Positions 1 through 8,883 of a stretch of 53,715 bases of DNA are shown here, one piece after another. Within the stretch, counting starts at the first letter, position 1. Each line of letters begins with the position of its first letter. The notes under the pieces are model-generated. The model was not told the origin of the DNA. It made no database searches and saw only the letters and a list, made by a program, of their open reading frames with translations. Origin of the DNA: Akkermansiaceae bacterium (GTDB lineage Bacteria > Verrucomicrobiota > Verrucomicrobiia > Verrucomicrobiales > DEV007). The translations under genes and the position numbers were made by a program. The stretch lies in contig JACKQC010000026.1 in the NCBI GenBank assembly GCA_024233085.1, positions 1 to 53,715 on the forward strand, written 5' to 3'.

Positions 1-1200
1 GGGAAAACCATCGCCGAGACACCCCACGCCGATGTCCAGGATCCCGAGAAACTCAAGAAGGTGCGCGTGGTGGTGGTCAACGACGCCAACGGCCAGCAGC
101 GCGACAAGATTTACCCGCTCCAGGTGGGCTATCGCCGGCATGGGAACGCAGGCATCGAGGTCAGCGACTGGTTTCCCCGCCTCGCGTCGCGCGTCGACGA
201 CATCGCCGTGATCCGGTCCATGTGGACCACCGACGACAATCACGGCGCGCAGGTGCAGTTCCACTCCGGCCGTCACATGCTCGACCCGCGCGTGCCGACG
301 ATCGGCGCCTGGGTGAAGTACGGCCTCGGCACGCTGAACGAAAACCTGCCGCAGTTCATCAGCATGGGGCCGCGTTTTTTCGACAAGCGCGACGGCCACT
401 ACCTCGGCCCCGCCTACGACGCGGTGACGCTGAAGATCGACCCGAAAAACCCGCTCGACTACGCGCGGCCGGAGGGCGATCTCAGCCCGGCCGAGCAGCG
501 GCTCGGCTTCGGGCTCGTGAACCGGCTCAATCGGTTGGCGGCGGAAGGCCGCGCCCACGACCCTCGGTTGGAGGCGCGCATCCGGTCCTACGAGCTGGCC
601 TTTCGCATGCAGACGGCGGTGCCCGAGGCGATCGATTTCGGCCCCGAAACCGAGGCCACCAGGGCGCTCTACGGTTTGAACGAAAAGGAAACGCGGCCCT
701 TCGGCGAGCAGTTGCTGGCGGCGCGGCGATTTGTCGAGCGCGGCGTGCGTTTCGTGCAGATCATGCACGGCGACGGCGCGGCGGGCGCCTGGGACCAGCA
801 TTCGAAGCTCAAGGAGAAGCACTCACAGCTCGCGCGGCAGGTCGACGGGCCGATCGCGGGGTTGCTGACCGACCTGAAACAGCGCGGCTTGCTGGAGGAG
901 ACGCTCGTCGTATTCGGCACCGAGTTCGGCCGCACGCCGGGATCGCAGGGCTCGGACGGCCGCGACCATCATCCCTACGGCTTCAGCGTCTGGATGGCCG
1001 GGGGCGGTGTGAAGGGCGGCATCGCCCACGGCGCGACCGACGAACTCGGCTTTCACGCGGTGGAAAATCCCCATTACGTCACGGACATTCACGCGACCCT
1101 GCTTCATCAGTTGGGACTCCAATCGAGCCGGCTCGAGCTGCCGGGCCACAAGCGGCTGGAGCGCGATTTTGGCGAGGTCATTCACGGCATCCTGGCCTGA
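1..1200 (+). CDS. DUF1501 family protein (5'-truncated)
   Basis: The reading frame is open from the first base of the window, so the N-terminus lies outside; 399 residues are visible. The visible part carries the hallmarks of DUF1501, a family with an alkaline-phosphatase/sulfatase-like fold that is very abundant in Planctomycetes and Verrucomicrobia: RSMWTTDDNHGAQ near the beginning, HGDGAAGAWDQH in the middle, FGTEFGRTPG and GRDHHPYGFSVWMAGGG near the end. These proteins are usually exported through a Tat signal and encoded next to DUF1549/DUF1553 cytochrome-like proteins, which would be expected just upstream of this window. The substrate of the family is not established. The family call is secure; the enzymatic role is not. 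Confidence 0.9.
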   Translation, partial: GKTIAETPHADVQDPEKLKKVRVVVVNDANGQQRDKIYPLQVGYRRHGNAGIEVSDWFPRLASRVDDIAVIRSMWTTDDNHGAQVQFHSGRHMLDPRVPTIGAWVKYGLGTLNENLPQFISMGPRFFDKRDGHYLGPAYDAVTLKIDPKNPLDYARPEGDLSPAEQRLGFGLVNRLNRLAAEGRAHDPRLEARIRSYELAFRMQTAVPEAIDFGPETEATRALYGLNEKETRPFGEQLLAARRFVERGVRFVQIMHGDGAAGAWDQHSKLKEKHSQLARQVDGPIAGLLTDLKQRGLLEETLVVFGTEFGRTPGSQGSDGRDHHPYGFSVWMAGGGVKGGIAHGATDELGFHAVENPHYVTDIHATLLHQLGLQSSRLELPGHKRLERDFGEVIHGILA

Positions 1201-1222
1201 TCGGTGGGAAAAGGCGCCGCCG

Positions 1223-2677
1223 TCAGCCCTTCGGCGCCAGTTCGTAGCCTTCCCGGCCGTCCTTCATTTCCCAGCCCAGTTCGCCCAGCTCGGCCCGGAG
1301 GCTGTCGGCGGTGGCCCAGTCCTTCGCCGCGCGGGCGGCCCAGCGTTTTTCGGCGAGGGCGCGGACGGCTTCGGGGATTTCCGCGGATTCGCGGTCCGGT
1401 TCGGGCACGCGCAGGCCGAGCGCCTCCATCACGAAGCGCAGGCCGCGCCATTCCCGAAGCGCCTCGTCCGGACTCAGTTCGGCCGGTTTGCCCTCCCGGA
1501 TCGCGGAAAAGACCCGGCCGAGGGCGTCTGGCGTGTTCAGATCGTTGAGCAGGGCCTCGAAGGCCGGGGCGAAGGCGCCGCGGTCGGCTTCGGGCAGGGC
1601 GCGGAGTTGATCGTACCCTGTTGAGTCGGCGACCGTACCCTGTTGGGTCTCGAAGCGTTCCCGCAGGGCGGCGTCGAATTTCGCGATCCGTTCCAGCGCC
1701 TGGCGCGCGCCGGCGAGGGAGGGAAAGGATTCCTTTCCTTCCTTGTCGCGGGCGACGAAATTGAGCGGCTGACGATAGTGGGCGGAAATCAGCGCGTAAC
1801 GCAGGTCGTTGCCGGTGAAGCCGGCGGCCTCGATCTGGTCGAGGGTGTGGAAATTTCCCAGACTCTTGGACATCTTGCCGCCGTCGACGAGCAGGTGGGT
1901 GAGGTGAAACCAGTGATCCGCCATCGGGTGGCCGGTGGCGGCCTCGCTCTGGGCGATCTCGTTTTCGTGATGGGGAAAGATCAGATCGACCCCGCCGGAA
2001 TGGAGGTCGAAGGTCTCGCCCAGATATTCGCGGCACATCGCCGAGCACTCCAGATGCCAGCCGGGGCGACCGGGACCCCACGGGCTGTCCCACCAGTTGT
2101 CGCCGTCCTCGGGCTTGCGGGCCTTCCACAGGGCGAAGTCCGCGACGGAATCCTTCTCGTACTCGTCGTCGGCCACGGCGGCGCCGAGACGCAGTTCGCG
2201 CCGGTCGAGGTGGGAGAGCTTTCCGTATTCGCCGAAGCTGGATACCTTGTAGTACACCGAGCCGTCCTCGGAGCGATAGGCGTGGCCTTTCTCCATCAGC
2301 GCCTCGATGAGGGCGATCTGCTGGGGAATGTGGCCGACAGCGCCGGGTTCCTCGTGCGGCGGCAGCAGATTCAACTTCGCGCAGTCCTCGTGGAAACGCT
2401 CCGTCCAGTGTCGGGTGAACTCGACCAGCGTCTGCCCGGCCGCCTGGGAATCGCGGATCGTCTTGTCGTCCACGTCGGTGAGGTTGCGAACGTGCCGGGT
2501 CGGCACGCCGGACAGCTCGATCGTCCGGCGAAAGACGTCCTGGAGGACGAAGGTGCGGAAATTCCCGATATGCGCCGGTCCGTAAACGGTGGGGCCGCAG
2601 CAGTAGAAGCGAAAGGTCCGGCCGTCGCGGGGGCGCAAGTCGCGCACGGTGCGCGAGAGGGTGTCGTGGAGCTTCAT
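1223..2677 (-). CDS. cysS: Cysteinyl-tRNA synthetase
   Basis: Class I aminoacyl-tRNA synthetase that charges tRNA-Cys in the cytoplasm. The 484-residue product has the HIGH-type motif HIGN at residues 36-39, KMSKS at 268-272, and zinc ligands matching the E. coli enzyme by spacing: C27, C211, H236 and E240 (within FPHHENE). Length is normal to slightly long. The C-terminal DALR-like linker contains an unusual stretch at about residues 343-357 (reading TQQGTVADSTGYDQ) that is encoded exactly by a copy of a dispersed palindromic DNA repeat (1609-1649), so the repeat has been accommodated in frame. The ATG at 2677 gives the standard N-terminus. It is convergent with the DUF1501 gene, leaving 22 bases between the two stops. 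Confidence 0.97.
   Translation of the reverse strand: MKLHDTLSRTVRDLRPRDGRTFRFYCCGPTVYGPAHIGNFRTFVLQDVFRRTIELSGVPTRHVRNLTDVDDKTIRDSQAAGQTLVEFTRHWTERFHEDCAKLNLLPPHEEPGAVGHIPQQIALIEALMEKGHAYRSEDGSVYYKVSSFGEYGKLSHLDRRELRLGAAVADDEYEKDSVADFALWKARKPEDGDNWWDSPWGPGRPGWHLECSAMCREYLGETFDLHSGGVDLIFPHHENEIAQSEAATGHPMADHWFHLTHLLVDGGKMSKSLGNFHTLDQIEAAGFTGNDLRYALISAHYRQPLNFVARDKEGKESFPSLAGARQALERIAKFDAALRERFETQQGTVADSTGYDQLRALPEADRGAFAPAFEALLNDLNTPDALGRVFSAIREGKPAELSPDEALREWRGLRFVMEALGLRVPEPDRESAEIPEAVRALAEKRWAARAAKDWATADSLRAELGELGWEMKDGREGYELAPKG
1609..1649. repeat. 19-3-19 palindromic element, copy a (inside cysS)
   Basis: Two 19-bp units separated by 3 bp, each related to the consensus GACCCAACAGGGTTGGGTC or its complement. 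Here both units have the same orientation (CCCTGTTGAGTC then CCCTGTTGGGTC). The copy lies wholly inside the cysS coding sequence without breaking its frame. Confidence 0.85.
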
Positions 2678-3000
2678 GGATGCGGGAAAACGAGACGAAA
2701 CGCTACCTTGGCGCGCGGAAAGGGGATTTCAAGAACTGGCGACCCGGGGACCCGGAGGAGGGAGAGAAAAAGGTTAACTCATGAAATGTCAATAAATCCA
2801 AAATAAATGTTTTGTGTCAAAACTAAAAATTTTCTCGATTTTTTGTTACAATTATAATAATTTAGCGACTTGGTGACACTTCCGGCTCTCGGAGATTTCC
2901 TCCTTTGCCGATCCCTGTTAAACTTTCCCGCGCCCCAAGCCCCTCGGGAGCCCGGTGGCCGCGACCCGAAAACCGAAACACTTCTTCCTTTTTCAAGGCA
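2678..3000. promoter_or_regulatory. AT-rich intergenic region with candidate promoter
   Basis: This 323-base gap separates the divergent cysS and FHA genes. Bases about 2770-2875 are strikingly AT-rich against a GC-rich background. A perfect -10-like TATAAT sits at 2853-2858 reading rightward, but the -35 region at the usual distance (TTTCTC near 2831) is poor, so the promoter call is tentative. No open frame here looks like a gene. Confidence 0.35.
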
Positions 3001-6000
3001 ATGCTGCGCTTGGCGATCAAACTCGGCGATGACAAGCCGATCGAATTCAAAATCACCGGGGCCCGCATCACGATCGGCCGCCGGCACGACAACGATTTTC
3101 GAATCCGGGATTCCTTCGTGTCGGCCTATCACGCCGAGCTGATCCGGCTCGAGGGCGGCGGTTACGAACTCGTCGACCGGAAATCCTTCAACGGCACCTT
3201 CGTCAACGGCCGCCGGGTCGACCGCTCGGAAATCAAGGCCGGCGACGCCATCAAGCTCGGCACGGTGAAGGGCAAGATCCTGGAGGGCGAGGACACCTGG
3301 GAAACCGTCGCCGTGCCCCCCCGCTCGAAGGACCCCGTCGTGGTGCCCCTGAGCGAGCGCAACAAGACGGCCGCCCAGCCGCCCCTGTCGAACGAGACCG
3401 CGCGGACCAAGGTTCCCGGGGTGGGCGACACGGCCTCGACTCCGGCGCCAAAATCGCCCCCGGCCGCCGCCGGCCTCGCCGGCGCCAAACCCAAGGCCCC
3501 GCCGATCGCACCGGTCGCTTCGGATGAGGCGAAAAAGGAAATCGAATCCCTGAAGGAACGCCTCGCGAAACTCGAAGCCGAAAACGCCGCGCTGGGAGAG
3601 AAGGCGAAGAACGCCGCCGAGACCGAAAGCCGGAAAATCGCCGAGTTGGAAGCCGCTTTGAAAACCGCCGAGACGAAGGCCGGCACCGCCGGGGGCGCCG
3701 AAGCGAAACGCATCGCCGAACTCGAGTCGGCGCTGAAGGCGGCCGAGGCGCGAGTCGAGTCCGGTGCTTCCGAGGCGCGGAAACTGGCGGATTCCAACGC
3801 CGAATCGGACCGCAAAGCGCAAGCCGAACACGAGGCCGAACTGGCAAAGCGTGATCGGGAAATCGACTCTCTGAAATCGCGGCTCGACGCCGCCGAAGCC
3901 GGCGCGGAAAACGCCGCCGCCTCGGAGAAAAAGGCCGGCGAGGCCGCGAAGCGCGAAGCCGATCTGGGCGCCGAGGTGGAAAAACTCCGCGCCGCCACCG
4001 CGAAGCTGGAAACCGTCGAAGCCGCGCTGAACAAGGCCGAGGCCGCCCTCACGGTCGAGCGCGAAAAGAACGCCGATCTTTCCAAGCGCCTGAAGACCGG
4101 CGAGGAGGCCACCAGCGCCGACGCCGCCGCGCTTGAAACCACGCGAAGCGAACTTTCCGAGGCGCGCGAAGCGCTCGCGACCGCCGAGGGGCGGTTGAAA
4201 GCCGCCCGCGAAGCCGCCGAGGCGGCTTCAGGCGAAAAGGAGCGCGAGATTTCCGAGCTTCAGAGGAAGGCGGAGGCGCTCGGGGCGGACCTTGCCGCCG
4301 CAAGATCGGAGGCGGAAAAACGGGCCGCCGAGTTGGAGTCGGAGCTGAAAGCCGCCCGCGAAGCCACCGAGGCGACGTCGGGCGAGAAAGAGCGCGCGAT
4401 TTCCGAGCTTCAGAGGAAGACGGAAGCGCTCGGGGCGGACCTTTCCGCCGCCAGATCCGAGGCGGAGAGACAGGCAGCCGCTCTCGCCGAGGCCCAGGCG
4501 CGTGTCCTGGATCTGGAGTCCGACCTGCTCGCCAGGGACGAGGCGGCGCGCGCCGCCGGCGCCGAGAGCGAAAACGCCCTCGGCCATTCCCGCGATCGCA
4601 TTTCCGGGCTCGAAACCGAACTCGCCGCGGCCGCTTCGGCCGCCGCCACCGCGGCCACGGTGCATGCCGCGCTCGAGTCGGAATTCGCCGGCGAAAAGGC
4701 GGCCCGAGAAAAACTCGCCGCCGAACTCGACGCCGCGCGCGCCGAAAACGCGACGCTCGCCGAAGCCCGCGCGAAGGTGGAGAAGGAACTGGCCGAACTC
4801 GCCGCCAAACAGGGCGATCTCGAATCCGTCGACGGCGCCCTCGCCGAAACCCGGGGGCGGATCGAATCCGAAAAGCAGACGCTTCAACAGACGAGAACCG
4901 AAATCGAAGTCACCCGGGCCGAGCTTTCCGCCGAGAAAAAACGCCTCGAAGCCGAGATCGCATCCCTTCGATCCCAATCGGAGACCGCGAAACAGGACGC
5001 CGAAACGCACGGCGCCGAGGCCGGGAAACTCGCCGAGCGCCGCGAAGCCGCCGAGCAGGCCTTCGCCGAAGCCGAGGGACGCCTGACCGGTTGCCGGGCC
5101 GAGCTTGAGGCCGCGACGGGACGGCTGTCCGAGGCTCAGGCATCCCACGATGCGTTGAAAGACCGCGTCAAGGGGCTGAGTTCCGAGGAAAGCGGTCTGA
5201 AATCCAGTCTCGAGTCCGCCACCGCCAGCCTGACCTCGCTGACGGCCGACATCGACTCCCGCGCCGAACTGAAGCGACGCCTCGACGGCGCCGAGGCCCG
5301 CATTTCCCAGATCGAGGCCCGCGAAGCCGAGGTCGCGGCCCACGAGGATCGCCTGCGGGCGCGGGTCACCGACGAACAGGCCGCCAACCGCCGGCTCGAG
5401 GAACTCGCCGCGTCCATTGCCGGGCACGAGAAACAGTTCGCCGAATCCGAAAAGAAACTGCATCGCCGCCTGCGTGAATTGAAGATCGCCGAGGACCGCA
5501 TCCAGCTCGCCGCCGATCTGGTCGCCGACATCCGGCGCGACGAAGCGCGGCTGGCCGAGCTGTCCGGAAACCTCAAAGTCGCCAACGAGGCCGTCGGCCA
5601 TCTCCATCAGGAGCGCGAAACGCTCAACGCCTCGATTCATCGGCTCCAGGAAAGCCTCAACGCCTCCGCCCGGCGCGCGCCGGCCCTGACCGGCGGCGCG
5701 AACGGCACCAACGGCGCGGAGGCCCGCGAATCCGACCGATTGGACGAGTTGAAGGAGAAAATCGCCGAATATGAAGGCTACCACCGCATCCTGCGCGAAT
5801 CGCTCCGGCCGGATGTCGGCGCCGTTCAGATGCTGAGCATGCAGATTATCCGCCGCCTCGATCACATCGAGGACATGATCGGCAGCTACCGGACGAGGAA
5901 GGACGACGGCACGGTGTCCCAGCTTTCGGCGCTGAAGGACAGCATCCTCGACATGTTGGGGGACAACGCCGTGCGGCCCTTCTCCTTCGAGCCCGGCACC

Positions 6001-6171
6001 GAGCTGAGCGTCGATCATCGGCGCATGATCAAGATCGTCGAAAGCCGGGCCGGTTCGGAAAACGACGGCCGCACCCGGGTGGAGGAAACGCTCCGCCCCG
6101 GCTATCTGTCAACCGGCGGCGACGAGGGCGAAAAAGTCCTGCGCAAGGCGGAAGTCGTGACGAGCAACTGA
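3001..6171 (+). CDS. FHA-domain protein with very long coiled coil
   Basis: The start is placed at the ATG at 3001 (MLRLAIKLGDDK), because the FHA fold begins there; the frame stays open upstream only through a TTG at 2905. Product 1056 residues. An N-terminal forkhead-associated domain (about 1-95) has the phosphothreonine-binding landmarks G26-R27, S41-x-x-H44 and N64-G-T. It is followed by a low-complexity linker and roughly 800 residues of Ala/Glu/Lys/Arg-rich heptads typical of coiled coil, with an internal near-perfect duplication of 50 residues (bases 4201-4350 and 4351-4500). The C-terminal 120 residues are less repetitive. No membrane segment or signal peptide is seen, so it is probably a cytoplasmic scaffold that docks a phosphorylated partner. 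Function unknown. Confidence 0.85.
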   Translation: MLRLAIKLGDDKPIEFKITGARITIGRRHDNDFRIRDSFVSAYHAELIRLEGGGYELVDRKSFNGTFVNGRRVDRSEIKAGDAIKLGTVKGKILEGEDTWETVAVPPRSKDPVVVPLSERNKTAAQPPLSNETARTKVPGVGDTASTPAPKSPPAAAGLAGAKPKAPPIAPVASDEAKKEIESLKERLAKLEAENAALGEKAKNAAETESRKIAELEAALKTAETKAGTAGGAEAKRIAELESALKAAEARVESGASEARKLADSNAESDRKAQAEHEAELAKRDREIDSLKSRLDAAEAGAENAAASEKKAGEAAKREADLGAEVEKLRAATAKLETVEAALNKAEAALTVEREKNADLSKRLKTGEEATSADAAALETTRSELSEAREALATAEGRLKAAREAAEAASGEKEREISELQRKAEALGADLAAARSEAEKRAAELESELKAAREATEATSGEKERAISELQRKTEALGADLSAARSEAERQAAALAEAQARVLDLESDLLARDEAARAAGAESENALGHSRDRISGLETELAAAASAAATAATVHAALESEFAGEKAAREKLAAELDAARAENATLAEARAKVEKELAELAAKQGDLESVDGALAETRGRIESEKQTLQQTRTEIEVTRAELSAEKKRLEAEIASLRSQSETAKQDAETHGAEAGKLAERREAAEQAFAEAEGRLTGCRAELEAATGRLSEAQASHDALKDRVKGLSSEESGLKSSLESATASLTSLTADIDSRAELKRRLDGAEARISQIEAREAEVAAHEDRLRARVTDEQAANRRLEELAASIAGHEKQFAESEKKLHRRLRELKIAEDRIQLAADLVADIRRDEARLAELSGNLKVANEAVGHLHQERETLNASIHRLQESLNASARRAPALTGGANGTNGAEARESDRLDELKEKIAEYEGYHRILRESLRPDVGAVQMLSMQIIRRLDHIEDMIGSYRTRKDDGTVSQLSALKDSILDMLGDNAVRPFSFEPGTELSVDHRRMIKIVESRAGSENDGRTRVEETLRPGYLSTGGDEGEKVLRKAEVVTSN

Positions 6172-6249
6172 GGGGCGGCTTCACCTTTTTCGGCCGCGAC
6201 CCAACAGCTTGGATAAAGCCGCGCCTGAGCTTTGCCAAATTACTGGATG

Positions 6250-6312
6250 GCCGCAAAAAGGCGTGGAAATCGCAAAAACCCGAATTCTGTGAATTTTGTG
6301 CCTTTTTGCGGC
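6250..6312. repeat. 13-bp perfect inverted repeat around CCGTG/CTGTG-like repeat
   Basis: GCCGCAAAAAGGC at 6250-6262 is exactly complementary to GCCTTTTTGCGGC at 6300-6312, separated by 37 bases containing TCTGTGAATTTTGTG. It lies between the convergent FHA and cinA genes and could fold as a terminator-like stem, though the loop is long. Confidence 0.5.
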
Positions 6313-6334
6313 AAATCATCGGCGACACGGCAGC

Positions 6335-6375
6335 GACCCAACAGGGTTAGGTCAGAGAGTCAACCCTGTCGGGTC
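6335..6375. repeat. 19-3-19 palindromic element, copy b
   Basis: Unit one is GACCCAACAGGGTTAGGTC (6335-6353), spacer AGA, unit two GAGTCAACCCTGTCGGGTC (6357-6375). It sits just past the 3' ends of the convergent FHA and cinA genes, a position where it could act as a bidirectional terminator or transcript-end hairpin. A lone partial unit, GACCCAACAG, is also seen at 6198-6207. Confidence 0.85.
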
Positions 6376-6397
6376 GGGCCGATTTTCGACCCGTCGA

Positions 6398-7633
6398 TCA
6401 GAGCAGGCCGTCGAGCCGTTTTCTCAGCAGGTCGAGCGCCTCGCGCGTGACGCGCTCCTTGAAACCGAGCCGGTCGAGCGGAAAATAGTCGCGACTCACC
6501 ACCACGGGCAGACCCCGGCTCGCCAGGGCGATGAATACGGTGCCGACGGGTTTTTCGTCGCTTCCCCCGCCGGGGCCGGCGATGCCGCTGACGGCCAGCG
6601 CGTGGTCGGAGTCGGCGCGTTCCCGGCAACCCTCGGCCATGGCGCCGGCGACCGGCTCGCTGACGGCGCCGTGTTCGGCGAGCATCGCCTCGGGGACGCC
6701 GAGCAGGTCGGCCTTGGCTTCGTTCGCGTAGGTGACGTAGCCGCGGTGAAAGACGGCCGAAGATCCGTCGACGTCCGTCAGCGTGCAGGCGATTTTTCCG
6801 CCGGTGCAGCTTTCGGCGGTGGCGACGGTCTGTCCCAGTTCCGCCAGGCGCCGGACCAGCACGGTTTCCAGCGAGTCCTCGGACTCGGTGACGATCTCGA
6901 TGGGAAAGGCGCGGCGGACGATTTCCGAGGCGGCCGCGACGGCTTCCTCGGTTCCGATGAGGCGGACGTCCACTTCGCCGAGTCGGGCGCAGTAGCCGTG
7001 CTCCAGGCCGGGGACGGCGGCGAGGGCGTCCTCGATGACGGAGGCGATGGAGGACTCGCCGACGCCGAAGATCTTGAAATTCCGCCACGGGCGCGGCGCG
7101 GCGTCTCCGCCGGCCAGTTTTCGCAGGATGGGATCGACGGTTTCGGCGAACATGGGCCGCAATTCGCGGGGCGGTCCGGGCAGCAGGAAAAGGTGGGGCG
7201 TTTCGCCGGGCACGGCGGGAAGGTAGAGACCGGGGGCGGTGCCGTGCGGGTTGGACAGGACGACGGCGCCCTCCGGCACCATGGCCTGGCGTTCGTTGGC
7301 GGGGCTGGGCTCCCGGCCGCGTTGCACGAAAAAGGCGCGGATGTGGCGCCAGATCGCGTCGTCCCGCCGCAGTTCGCGGCCGAGCATGTCGGCCACGATC
7401 TCGCGGGTGATGTCGTCGCTGGTCGGGCCGAGCCCGCCCGTCACCAGCACGATGTCGGCGCGGGGAAAGCTCTCCAGCAGCGCCTGCCGAATTTCCTCGC
7501 CATCCGGAATGGCGACCTGGCGCCCGACCCGCAGGCCGAGCGTGAAGAGGCGGTCGCCGAAAAAGGCGGCGTGGGTGTTGATCACCTTGCCCAGCAGCAG
7601 CTCGGTGCCGGTGTTGATGACTTCGACGCGCAT
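6398..7633 (-). CDS. cinA: CinA family: MoCF-like domain plus nicotinamide-nucleotide amidase
   Basis: 411 residues from the ATG at 7633 (MRVEVINTGTELLLG); longer starts lack the conserved beginning. The N-terminal half is a molybdopterin-binding-like (COG1058) domain with VTGGLGPTSDDITRE; the C-terminal half is the PncC amidase domain with AESCTGGKIACTLT and VSGIAGPGGGSDEKPVGTV. CinA proteins recycle NMN to nicotinate mononucleotide and hydrolyse ADP-ribose, in the cytoplasm, as part of pyridine nucleotide salvage. The gene starts 13 bases after the rsfS stop and is likely cotranscribed with it, an arrangement of two housekeeping genes. Assignment is secure. Confidence 0.95.
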   Translation of the reverse strand: MRVEVINTGTELLLGKVINTHAAFFGDRLFTLGLRVGRQVAIPDGEEIRQALLESFPRADIVLVTGGLGPTSDDITREIVADMLGRELRRDDAIWRHIRAFFVQRGREPSPANERQAMVPEGAVVLSNPHGTAPGLYLPAVPGETPHLFLLPGPPRELRPMFAETVDPILRKLAGGDAAPRPWRNFKIFGVGESSIASVIEDALAAVPGLEHGYCARLGEVDVRLIGTEEAVAAASEIVRRAFPIEIVTESEDSLETVLVRRLAELGQTVATAESCTGGKIACTLTDVDGSSAVFHRGYVTYANEAKADLLGVPEAMLAEHGAVSEPVAGAMAEGCRERADSDHALAVSGIAGPGGGSDEKPVGTVFIALASRGLPVVVSRDYFPLDRLGFKERVTREALDLLRKRLDGLL

Positions 7634-7646
7634 GGATCGAAGCGGG

Positions 7647-8030
7647 TCAGGAGGCGCGAAACCGGCTCGGACCGGCGGCGAAGTCGATTTCGAGGCGCGG
7701 GGCGTCGGACCACAGCTTCTCGAGCGCGTAGTGCTCACGCTTTTCTTTGTGGAAGATGTGGACGACGACATTCACATAGTCCATCACGAGCCATTGGCTC
7801 TCGGGATCGCCGTCGATGGAGCGGGGTTTTTCGCCCAGTTCCTCCTCGACGTGGTCGCGGACATCGCGCCGGATGGCTTTCAGGTGCGGCATCGAGGTGC
7901 CGGTGCAGATGACGAAAAAATCCGCCAGCGACGAAATGCCGCGCAGGTCGAGGACGGCGATGTCTTCGGCCTGGATGTCGTCCGCGTGGCGGGCGCAGCA
8001 TTCGGCGAGTTCCTGTGAGGTGGCGGGCAT
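7647..8030 (-). CDS. rsfS: Ribosome silencing factor
   Basis: 127 residues from the ATG at 8030. RsfS (Iojap/RsfA) binds ribosomal protein L14 and blocks subunit joining when nutrients are scarce. The conserved core is visible: LDLRGISSLADFFVICTG, then SxxHLKAI-like SMPHLKAIRRDV, and SQWLVMDYVNVVVHIF near the end. An in-frame ATG at 8072 would add 14 residues of no obvious conservation. It is the first gene of a two-gene operon with cinA and is divergent from the rhomboid gene. Confidence 0.93.
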   Translation of the reverse strand: MPATSQELAECCARHADDIQAEDIAVLDLRGISSLADFFVICTGTSMPHLKAIRRDVRDHVEEELGEKPRSIDGDPESQWLVMDYVNVVVHIFHKEKREHYALEKLWSDAPRLEIDFAAGPSRFRAS

Positions 8031-8153
8031 GGCGAATCGGTTCGGGGGCGAATCGAAAAGTGGGGTGGCCATTCTAGCGCAATCGGGCGGGCTCGCGAAC
8101 GATTTCGCGGGCGAATGAAGGCGGCCGGCCGCTTCAGCGCGCGCGGTGAAAAT

Positions 8154-8176
8154 GGCGGGGACGCCTCGCCCCACCC
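8154..8176. repeat. GGCGGGGACG-CCTCG-CCCC repeat, short copy
   Basis: A compact GC-rich imperfect palindrome upstream of the rhomboid gene. It is the same element as at 25061-25098, but with one CCTCG pentamer where that copy has four. Confidence 0.6.
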
Positions 8177-8260
8177 ATGCCCGGAATGCCCACGCATCCA
8201 CGGGAGATCCGGAGTCGGCGGCTTGCGTGTGGGGTGCGAACCGGGCACAGTGCGGATGAG

Positions 8261-8869
8261 ATGCCCCATGCCGCTCCGACCGCTCCGACCTGGCGAACTG
8301 TCCGGGATTCGCTGCGCGCCCATGCCGTCACTCTGCTCGGAATGCTGGCCCTGATGTGGGTGCTGGAGGCGCTCGATTGGGCGCTGCCATTCTGGCAACT
8401 CGACGCGCACGGCATCCGGCCCCGGTCGGTGGCCGGTCTGCCGGGGATCGTGCTGGCGCCGTTTCTGCACGCGGGATTCGCGCATCTCGCGGCGAATTCC
8501 GCGCCCTTTCTCGCGCTGGGCGGGCTGACCATGCTGGGTGGACGCGCGATTTTCTGGGCGGTGACGGTGTGGGTGATCCTGGTGGGCGGCGGCGCGGTCT
8601 GGCTGCTGGCCCCGGCCGACGGCATCCATCTCGGCGCGAGCGGGCTCATTTTCGGCTATCTCGGTTTTTTGCTGAGCCGCGGGATTTTCGAGCGTTCCTT
8701 CGGCTGGACGCTGGTGGCGCTGGCGATTCTCGTCCTCTACGGCGGCATGGTGCTCGGCGTGTTGCCCACCCGGCCCGAGGTATCCTGGCAGGGGCATCTC
8801 TTCGGCTTCGCGTCCGGGATTGTCGCGGCGTGGGCGATCTTTCCGGGCGGGAAGTCGTTGTATGGGTGA
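8261..8869 (+). CDS. Rhomboid family intramembrane serine protease
   Basis: 202 residues from the ATG at 8261, preceded by GGATGAG. Rhomboids cleave transmembrane substrates within the inner membrane. The catalytic pair is visible: Ser127 in HLGASGLIFGYLGF (GxSG) and His179 in WQGHLFGFASG, and the oxyanion-side HxxxxHxxxN motif is H70, H75, N79. About six hydrophobic segments (21-40, 60-80, 95-118, 125-140, 150-168, 178-195) fit the minimal six-helix bacterial fold. An earlier in-frame ATG at 8177 would only add a basic, non-conserved leader. Substrate unknown. Confidence 0.9.
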   Translation: MPHAAPTAPTWRTVRDSLRAHAVTLLGMLALMWVLEALDWALPFWQLDAHGIRPRSVAGLPGIVLAPFLHAGFAHLAANSAPFLALGGLTMLGGRAIFWAVTVWVILVGGGAVWLLAPADGIHLGASGLIFGYLGFLLSRGIFERSFGWTLVALAILVLYGGMVLGVLPTRPEVSWQGHLFGFASGIVAAWAIFPGGKSLYG

Positions 8870-8883
8870 GGCGGAATGGTTCG

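Noticed and set aside
4228..6018. Long open frame of about 600 codons on the minus strand opposite the FHA gene
   Set aside because: It is a by-product of the Ala/Glu-rich coiled-coil codons in a GC-rich genome; the composition (Gly/Phe/Leu-rich) and lack of motifs do not fit a protein.
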